Made by a program: the position numbers and the translations under genes
Shown: positions 55,886 to 64,000 of the stretch, one piece after another
Layout of the letters: each line of letters opens with the position of its first letter
Numbering within the stretch: position 1 is the stretch's first letter
The notes under the pieces: generated by a model
The model's input: the letters and a program-made list of their open reading frames with translations, nothing else
Told to the model about the DNA's origin: nothing
Databases searched by the model: none
Origin: Anadara kagoshimensis
Taxonomy: Eukaryota; Mollusca; Bivalvia; Arcoida; Arcidae
NCBI GenBank assembly: GCA_021292105.1
Contig: CM037873.1
Coordinates: 13,493,489-13,557,488 of the forward strand
Length of the DNA: 64,000 bases
Direction: 5' to 3'

Positions 55886-56093
55886 TACACAGCACAAGTC
55901 TGCCGAAAGTTTAACAGTAAACTAACAAATCGGTGCCGAATAGGGAACTCATTTCGGCCCCTAGTTAGCTCGACTGCTTTTTGGTAGCTGCCATCCATCT
56001 CTCTACAGCCTTTTAGCCATTGACTATCCATATGCACAGTCGAGTTTCGACTCAATATCGTTACATTTGTGATAAACTTTCGACAGCCTGTAT
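55886..56093. mobile_element. TIR family 1 element
   Basis: CAAGTCTGCCGAAAGTTTAA on the left, GATAAACTTTCGACAGCCTG then TA on the right. Confidence 0.65.
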
Positions 56094-56577
56094 TGTAATT
56101 TGGAAATGACAAATACAAATACATATCATAATAATAGATTTTCTTGTATTTGCTTTACAACATTTACTTTTGGGATGCTGAATGAATATAAATGCAAAAT
56201 TATACTGATAAAAATGTTAGAAAAAAGTTGCTACATCAACAGGAAGCCTTAGTGTTTCCCCTTGTTGACTTTAACTCTGACAATTCTATTTTGTAATGTA
56301 TATACGTAGTTCATGTGAAGTATTTCTGTATTTATTTATTAGTCATTTTATTTATAATTACAATATCTCGTACATAATTTGCCCATAAAACTCTCCTTTT
56401 ACTGGCAAAAACGCATTGATATACTCGACAATAACGAGAAGAAATCACAATTGGTCTGGAGAAATCCGGATAGATCTAACTTATTATACCTTAGTTAACC
56501 TCCACTTCCCTTTTTTACAATTAATCACGAATGCACATTTGTTACAACCATACAAATTGCCACTTTATAAACATTGT

Positions 56578-56583
56578 TTTATT
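56578..56583 (-). promoter_or_regulatory. Possible polyadenylation signal (AATAAA on minus strand)
   Basis: 99 bases downstream of the stop of the LRR/EF-hand gene. TTTATT hexamers are common in AT-rich sequence, so this is only a positional argument. Confidence 0.35.
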
Positions 56584-56681
56584 TTCTGTGCTCTTCATTC
56601 ATGCGATCCATTAGCAATATAGATATGAAAATAAAGTGTTAGCAAAAAATGATTTACAATAATTTTTTGCACGCACTCGTT

Positions 56682-59600
56682 TTAACTTATTTGAATTTGT
56701 ACATCTGTATTAGGGGATAATACCCTGTCCATATCACCATCAACTCGGTCAGATCCTGATCTCGGACTAGAACTAAATTTTGGAGCATCAGCGTCTGGCT
56801 TTAAGAAATTGAACCCCCTGTTCTTGTTCATAAGATACCGCTTGTTCATTATAATCCTAAGGCTTTTGTCTATTCTTCCTATTTCCGTTTCTTCAATAGG
56901 CACTTCTCCACGCATGTAATGTTTTACCTTTTCTTTGTGGTTCTTTTGTGCTTGCATGAGTTCACTGTACAGAATGAAATGAATAAAATTATCAAATTAA
57001 AATACATGTATGCATTGTCTTTGAAACCTGTACACTAGAGCCCGCTTTTCAATGCCCCCAAAGCCTAACCACTTGGTTATTGAAACTTTGTATCTTGCAT
57101 AGATATTTAGAGATATTTTTTTATTTCTGTTCATAATTAAAACCATGCAAAAAGTATGTCAATAATAAATATTTGTGATTTTAATAACATTTTAAATCCT
57201 CACTTATTGTTTGGTTAAGCTAATGGACCTTTGATCAACTGGAATCGGGTAATTGTGATTGTTTTATTAGTGTTTATACTATTCAAGCTTAAACTTCCTG
57301 TTGGAATAAGTGTTTAATAGACGGCTTTCAAAATTTGTAATGTAATGTATTGGTAGTAAAATGAAACTCTCGTTCTTTTTACTTTCGATGTCATTGATAT
57401 CAACACATTGGCACATTTTTTTTAATGTGTCAGTCAAAAAAATTAAAATGTTTATAATACAGTGAGATCACTTATAGAATTCCCACCGTTTTGACTTTCG
57501 ATAGAACCGAGATCACTAATCATAAAACAACGTCTCTTTTGAATTTGGAAGGAATTGATAAAAGAAACAAAACTTGTGATAAGCACATATTGAGGCCACT
57601 ATTATAAAAACCCCTTTAAGTTTTTGGCTAGCACTGGAGAAATAAAATGCATATTATTGTACATTTGGTCCTAAGTATGAACATCTTAAAATGGAACTTC
57701 ATGCATAGCAACTATTTAAGTTGATTGGCAAAAAATTAATAGTAGTAATAGTGTAGATTAATTATAAAAAACCAAAGTATCCGAGACAGCATTCTATTAA
57801 ACAATTATTAGATTGCATATTTTCTTGCAATTAAATGAAAAGAAAACAAGCATACCAATCCGTGTCCAAATAAAAAATTAAAATTAAAAACCCTGATACT
57901 GACAAATAGTTAAACACATGAACTTCCACAGAGACGTGAGGTTGGTTGCTTCTGCTTGGCGAGATGCACCCACAACCTATGTAATCAAACTTCAGAATGA
58001 AAGGAGCATGAAACATTGGGACATATATATATCCGGGATAATCCTGTATACGGAAACCCTATTTATCCACAATACTCTGATGACGCCCAATTATACTTTT
58101 CTGCTTCAATGCAGAATTAATATTAAATGTTTACAAACAAAATGTTGTTATATAGGCAAACAACATTGACCTGTCCGTTTGACCTTTCATTAGGAATATT
58201 CATATAGGTAGAAGGGTCCATCTAATTCATAGGTAGCGTTAGGGTCCGCTTTTAATAAATATACACATTGTCCATGATTAGAGTTCACATCAGGTAGACA
58301 AAATATGCATGCATGTTCCCTATTACTTACATGTATTCGTCCGTAATGAATATTATAAATCAAGTGTCAAGCGGACAGGTCAATGTTGCTTATCTTTAGT
58401 CCGCCAGCGATACTGTGGCAGTGTTTATAAACACGGGCCAGTTCATTATACACAAAAAGTATTATATAACACTAGAAGGGGGTTTTACCGGAATAATTGC
58501 GAAATTCCGGAATAGTAAGACACTTTCCGTAATCTTTGCGAAAATCCGAAATATTTGGATCAATTCCGGAATTTTTACACCAAATCCGAAATAATCGGAC
58601 AAAATCCGGAATAATTGGTCAAAATCCGGAATAATAAGAATATTTTTACGGTAAATTTTACGGATTCTCAAAATTCCGGCAAGTGTCTGATTATTACGGT
58701 AACTTGTCTGATTATTCCAGTAAAAGACTGATTATTACGGTAAAAATCTAATTATTCCAGCAAATGTCCAATTATTACGGTAAATTTTTAAAAAAAAATT
58801 ATTATTTTTTAGAAAATTTCTCGTAATAATTGGACATTTGCCGGAATAATTAGACTTTTTCCGTAATAATCGGTCATTTTCCGGAATAATCAGACACTTA
58901 CCGTAATTTTTAGATTACGGAAAACTTACCGTAACAAAATAGTCCAATTATTCCGGATTTTGCCTGATTATTCCGGATTTTGCCTAATAATTCTGGATTT
59001 TACCGGTTTATTCCGGACTTTACCTGATTATTCCGAATCAATTTGGTTTATTCCGGATTTGGTCTGATTATTCCGGATTTTCGCAATTATTCCGGTAAAA
59101 CCCCCTTCTAGTGTAACACGGTATACGTATATATTCACACCTTCATTTGTCAACTCCACCTTTATATACCCCCATCTTAGGCTATCTACATAATGTGGAC
59201 TTCCATGTTTATAAACACTCTGTCACAATATTGCTGACGGATTATATTAATTTCATAACTAACCCGAAATCAATTTCCCCATCGCCATCTAAGTCCATTT
59301 TCTTTATCAGTATGTTTAATGCTTTCTTACGAATTGGTATATTCACAAGCTATTTCGAAAACAAAATATAACATTAATTTATAATTGATTTGTAACTAAA
59401 AGTTACATTCATTCAATTCCCGGTTTGAAACGAAGGGGTTTTATTCTATTACCAGGGTTATCAGGAAAAAGATATAGGAATAAAAAACGGATCGTTTTAA
59501 AACATATAAGGTAATGGGAATTATTTCTAGTGAAATGTTTACATTCACGATGTTTTTGTTTCAGTAAAAACTTTAAACACCAGCCTTCTATTTAACGTCT

Positions 59601-62415
59601 CGTCTCAAAGGAAATTGTTCAAGCGCTAGAAAAACATGACACTGCATTTTATGAGAGGGTGAAATCATTTACCAGCGATTCCGAGATTATCATTTAAATC
59701 ACGGAAATACAAATGCAGATACAGGTACTTGTGAAATAAAACTAAAATTGTAAAATAATACATTTTTACGTTATTCATATATTTTGTTGGAGTGATTCTT
59801 TGATGGTTTTGGCTATTTTACAGATTATTTTGATAGAACTTTATTTATGCCACGTTTAACATTTACCTCAAGCCCTTCTCTGAACTCATCAAGTGATAAG
59901 GCTCCACTACCGTCTTTATCTAAACATTTAAACATATCTAACAGACGGAAATTCTGAAGTCGAGCATACTCCATGAGTACAGTCAAAGGGTCTTCATCAA
60001 TAAGTCTGACTTCATCCTCGTCGACATCTTGGTGTCCTAACACTTCACGTTCTGTATTCCATACCATACCGTATATAACTTCAATATCTCTTTTCTCCTT
60101 CATTTGTCGTAACAAAGTTTCAAATGCGTCGGTAACACACTGATCCTATGAAATCAAACCAATAGATTCACAATGGGTTGCCTGCCTTATCAAAAACATA
60201 CAAACTAACCAATGTCGAAACCACAATCCTCAAAGCAAAGTGAACAATTAAACTTCGATCATAAAAATGAGACATACTATGTATAACATAAGATGCAATT
60301 AAAAGGGCCACTGACGAATCATAATTGTATTGAAATAAACAAAAATAATACATAGCCATACAACAATAACCTGTCTGTTTGATCTTTCATTTGGAATAAT
60401 TATACAGGATGATTCATTCATGTATTAGTAGTATAAGGATTCGCGGTAATGAAATAGATACACAAAGCTTGTGATTTGAAAAGAGTGCTTCCAGGATGAA
60501 GATCAAATAAACACGCTTATTCCATATACACATTGACATGTTTTGTGAACAATGTTTGTGTTTCTTGTTTTGAAAAATTTACTTATAGATAAAATCGTAT
60601 CTATCGGACGCAACTTCTGACGAACGACAATCGCTAAAGGCATTTTACTCCCTTAACAAACTTAACAAAAAAGCCCCAATAGCTCTTCTCGTCTTAACAA
60701 AATCTTTCAAGGACTAAGACATGTATTGTACATCACTATCTAGATGTTTTATGAAAGGATTATATTGACTTTATATATCAACATTCTCTTGACTTCACTA
60801 GACGGTCATTTCGTAATTCACAATTCCTCCAGTCAGTTTTGCTTACACCAAAGGTGTGAAACCAATTTTTTCAAGCAGTTGAAAAAATATCCAAAGCACC
60901 GAAATTAATTTAACCAAATGTAGGAAACACTTTGCATGATAGAGTATATCTTAGAATTTGAGGATTTTCAAATAAATAATAGTGTATTTCTGACATTACA
61001 AAAGTATTGCCGATTGAGTTATCCTCGAAAAAACATCCTTCATCAGAGATACCGTATCTGTGATTAAAATTACACATTATACCAGTTTTAAATTTACTGT
61101 ACTAGGCGGCAGTTTCAGAATACAATCCCTCATCAGTAGTGCTTAGGCAAAATTGTGAAAACAAACTTTTTTCAAGGGTTTAAAAAATAACCAACGAACC
61201 AAAATATATTTAACCAAATTTAGCTAAGGAAATACTTTGCATGATGGAATATATATATATATATACTTTAATGTTTGAGAATTTAAAATTAGTTCTTGTA
61301 ACAAAGGTTTGAAAGTTGAATGAATGATACATACACCAAGATCTAAGAGCTCCAAGGATTCACTTTGTTGTTTATCAATGCACTCTAACAGTCTTAAAGC
61401 ACCTGCTGGGTACATCTGGTTTTTGGCAAGCTGAAATACAATTAATTAAGTAAGGTTAAAATTTGAATAAAAGATTATGAATTGAATTTCTGATTTCAAA
61501 ATATCATTTTAAAATTTTGGATTGGTATTGTATCATTCTAGTTTCAGAAACTGCCAGCAGACAAAACGTCCGTGGGTGTATTTTACACTTAAGTGTACAA
61601 TTTAGATATCTTAATATGCAACGCCTTCATAAAGAAACCCGCCCTATACGTTTAAAATGTTTGACGAAATTTAATTTCAAATTAATCTACACTGTTTGTG
61701 ACATTGAATTGTATTTATTACAAATCAATATATTTTTGTCATAATACCTTAACATTTAATTGCATCGAGTTCAAATATAATACGTTCGTAATTATCATTT
61801 TAAACAAGACATTAGGCGTGAAAAATTAGAATTTATGTCGCATTTCTTTATACTTGATTTTTTCTCATTAGGTCAGTATTTGATATTTATTTTCCATCCA
61901 AACATCACATCCTAATAACAACATGGATCATATTATTCTAACAAATTAATGTTTAAACGCAGTATAGACCTGTCAAAAGTTGAACAATCTATTGGCTGGG
62001 GAAAAGGTTCAAAGTTCGGCAGCCCAGTGGCCGAGATACGGATATGCATGTAAAGAGGCTGAAATGTAAAGCTACAGATAGATGGCAGCTGCTGCTAAGA
62101 TTTAACTTACAAGGAGGTGGAAATGGGCTGCCTAATAGGCACTTATTTTTAAGCTCATTGTCAAAGTTTTGACATGTATGTTCTGTATATTCTCAGAAAG
62201 CGTTTATACATTTTACTTACCCTAAGGACCTTCAAGGTTGAGTTTTTATCCAGACCCCGTATAAGAAGTTCGATACACGGATCTGACAATCTGTTACACG
62301 ATAAATCTAATTCTAATAATGTTGTGTTTGTTTCTAGAGCTTTTGCTATGGTTACCATACCACGAACGTAAAAGCCATTCCAGGAAATATTCAGCTTCTC
62401 CAAATGCCTATTTAC
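56682..62415 (-). CDS. LRR and EF-hand protein, LRRC74-like (3' five exons; 5' part outside)
   Basis: Minus-strand exons 62415-62221, 61430-61335, 60145-59867, 59349-59264 and 56964-56682 (TAA), junction phases 0, 0, 0 and 2, 312 residues seen. The first two hold ribonuclease-inhibitor-type leucine-rich repeats (HLEKLNISWNGFYVRGMVTI, ALETNTTLLELDLSCNRLSD, ESLELLDLG). The third contains a linker (VIYGMVWNTEREVLG) and an EF-hand loop DKDGSGALSLDE. The second EF loop, DLDGDGEIDFGE, spans the next exon junction. Both loops keep Asp/Glu at the calcium positions 1, 3, 5 and 12. The C-terminus is a basic then Ser/Asp-rich tail. Order and spacing recall LRRC74A/B; the assignment is from pattern, not a search. 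Likely a cytoplasmic calcium-responsive scaffold. No N-terminal exon lies between 62416 and 64000. Confidence 0.88.
57850..58100 (-). repeat. Dispersed repeat R1, reverse
   Basis: TAAACACATGAACTTCCACAGAGACGTGAG and the following CACAACCTATGTAATCAAACTTCAGAATGA ... TATATATCCGGGATAATCCTG are complements of R1 blocks. In the last intron of the LRR/EF-hand gene. Confidence 0.6.
58151..58395. mobile_element. TIR family 2 element (MITE)
   Basis: TATAGGCAAACAACATTGAC at the left and GGACAGGTCAATGTTGCTTA then TCT at the right. Colinear with the copy at 3001-3245 over its whole length. Confidence 0.8.
58470..59113. mobile_element. CACTA-ended foldback element with an internal CCGGAATAAT array
   Basis: Begins CACTAGAAGGGGGTTTTACC and ends in its exact complement, with TAA on both sides (58467-58469 and 59114-59116). 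CACTA ends and a 3-bp target duplication are hallmarks of the EnSpm/CACTA superfamily. The 644 bp fold into one long hairpin whose arms are made of about 20-bp tandem variants of TCCGGAATAATTGGACAAAA and similar. No coding frame. Confidence 0.88.
60353..60560. mobile_element. TIR family 2 element, decayed
   Basis: ATAGCCATACAACAATAACC then TGTCTGTTTGATCTTTCATT and GGAATAATTATACAGG follow the family order. The right end cannot be fixed. Confidence 0.45.
60560..61330. other. Intron, no element recognised
   Basis: Two related stretches of about 130 bases (TTTAACCAAATGTAGGAAAC at about 60911 and TTTAACCAAATTTAGCTAAG at 61209, each preceded by TTTCAAG...AAAAAATA and followed by CTTTGCATGAT) show an old duplication. 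Nothing else. Confidence 0.5.
61963..62187. mobile_element. TIR family 1 element
   Basis: TATAGACCTGTCAAAAGTTG on the left and CAAAGTTTTGACATGTATGT then TCTGTA on the right, the diverged family ends. It ends within 35 bases of the donor of the LRR exon at 62221. Confidence 0.6.
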
Positions 62416-62487
62416 CTGCAAAAAATTCATTATTCACTTAAAACTAGTTTAAATATCTAACATATTGAATAACATAAAAAAAGAAAT

Positions 62488-63410
62488 ACTTTTAACAATA
62501 ACACGACTGTGGGACCGTCAGATGTACACGCCGAATTATATCTTCAACGATAACACGACTGTAGGACCGTCAGATGCACACGTCGAATCATACATTCAAC
62601 AATAACACGACTGTTGGACCGCCAGATGTACACGTCGAAATATACCTTAACAATAACACGACTGTGGGACCGTCAGATGTACACGTCGAATTATACCTTT
62701 AACAATAACACGACTGTGGGACCGCCAGATGTACACGTCGAAATATACCTTCAACAATAACACGACTGTGGGACCGCCAGATGTACATGTCGAATTATAC
62801 TTTCAACAATAACACGACTGTGAGACCGTCAGATGTACACGCCGAATTATATCTTCAACGATAACACGACTGTGGGACCGTCAGATGTACACGCCGAATT
62901 ATATCTTCAACAATAACACGACTGTGCGACCGTCAGGTGTACACGCCGAATTATATCTTCAACGATAACACGACTGTGGGACCGCCAGATACACATGTCG
63001 AATTATGCCTTCAACAATAACACGACTGTTGGACTATCAGATCATACCTTTAACAATAACACGACTGTTGGACCGTCAGATGTACACGTCGAATCATATC
63101 TTCAACAATAACACGACTGTTGGACCGTCAGATGTAAAAGTCGAATCATACCTTCAACAATAACACGATTGTGGGACCGCCAGATGTACATGTCGAATTA
63201 TATCTTCAACAATAACACGACTGTGGGACCGCCAGATGTACATGTCGAATTATATCTTCAACAATAACACGACTGTTGGACCGTCAGATGTACACGTCGA
63301 ATTATACCTTAACAATAACACGACTGTGGGACCGTCAGATGTACACGTCGAATTATACCTTTAACGATAACACAACTGTTGAGCCGTCAGATGTACATGT
63401 CGAATTACAT
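62488..63410. repeat. 52-bp minisatellite, 18 copies
   Basis: The unit starts CAACAATAACACGACTGTGG, then GACCGTCAGATGTACACGTC and GAATTATATCTT. Most units are 51-52 bp; one near 63020 is about 37 bp. Sites alternate between GTCAG/GCCAG and CACGTC/CATGTC. It starts about 70 bases beyond the acceptor of the exon at 62415, in the intron, and is not related to the exon sequence. Confidence 0.95.
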
Positions 63411-64000
63411 ACGCAGAAATCAAAATCGACCCGTAGCTGCGCATGCGTGAAATAATCTTAAGACAGCTATACCTGCGGTCACACCTGTACATTACTTTAC
63501 TATGGGAAAGTAAAAGGTGGAGATTTTAAACCTTGTTTTCGTTTTTAAAATAAATTTTATGAAAATCTTATAGTTACTATAAGAAACTACAGATTGTCAT
63601 GAACATTCAAATATAAAAATGATATAGTTATGTTAAAAAAAACCGTTTCCACTTTTAATTACAAATTTTGGTGACATACTCATAATATTTAAGTACAGTT
63701 ATGCCGAGTCCGTCAAATTTTTGAAAATTGTGTGTTTTTAAACACAAATTATTAATTCAAAGACAAAATTTAGGAAAATCTTATAGTTACCACTAGAAAA
63801 TATAAATCTTCCTGAATATTCAAATATTGAATTCATGAAAATACCTTTAAAAAAACCGTTTCCACTTTTAAATTGAAAATTGTGTGAAAACGGATTTTAC
63901 AACTGTTTAGTTGGATGTTCAGTCGAGTGTACAGACAACTGCTACACGGGATTGTAACAATGGCATTTTATTATTTGTAGAATTCGTAAGAAAATTTGTT
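63411..64000. other. Intron or upstream region of the LRR/EF-hand gene, no exon seen
   Basis: A diverged direct repeat of about 130 bases (ATTTTATGAAAATCTTATAGTTAC at 63553 and AAATTTAGGAAAATCTTATAGTTAC at 63767, each later followed by AAAAAACCGTTTCCACTTTTA). No coding signal. Confidence 0.55.

Overview
The window looks like nuclear DNA of a mollusc, most probably a bivalve. It is AT-rich and gene-sparse. The genes have short phase-compatible exons separated by kilobase introns with GT/AG ends. Several tRNA-headed SINE families and many small terminal-inverted-repeat (TIR) elements are present. The protein families (a Cys-rich ectodomain protein, a PAN/EGF/IgGFc-binding secreted protein, a berberine-bridge-type FAD oxidoreductase) are ones that are expanded in molluscs. 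Nothing bacterial or viral was recognised. All exon models were built by hand from splice signals, reading phase and protein family patterns, without transcript data.

Layout. 1.5-12.6 kb, minus strand: a signal-peptide-bearing, cysteine-rich membrane or secreted protein, 8 exons, the last one tentative. 14.6-15.5 kb: the broken 3' end of a LINE. 16.9-18.0 kb: a 50-bp satellite. 19.0-24.5 kb (perhaps to 26.4 kb), minus: a class I SAM-dependent methyltransferase with a reading-frame break right after motif I. A dead mariner (24.7-26.0 kb) lies in one of its introns. 29.4-34.1 kb: repeat-rich, including a 3.3-kb structure with long inverted arms. 34.1-41.2 kb, plus: an FAD-linked oxidoreductase, 5 exons seen, 5' end not found. 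43.4-50.3 kb, plus: a complete 4-exon gene for a secreted PAN + EB/EGF-like + IgGFc-binding-domain protein. 52.2-55.3 kb, minus: a decayed pogo/Tigger-type transposase with a C-terminal zinc finger, split by a 904-bp TIR element. 56.7-62.4 kb, minus: the 3' five exons of an LRR + EF-hand protein of LRRC74 type, whose 5' part lies beyond the window.

The most unusual signal is in the first gene. Two long minisatellites (71 bp x about 32, and 77 bp x about 15) each begin exactly at an exon 3' end. Each is a serial duplication of that exon's end, its 5' splice site and the start of the intron. The gene therefore carries some 47 extra copies of two of its own splice donors. In both arrays the piece between the nearest AG and the donor is a multiple of three (57 and 30 nt) and in the gene's frame, so tandem in-frame micro-exons are possible in principle. 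A third, two-copy duplication of the same kind sits at the motif I exon of the methyltransferase. The genes show no operon-like relation to one another.
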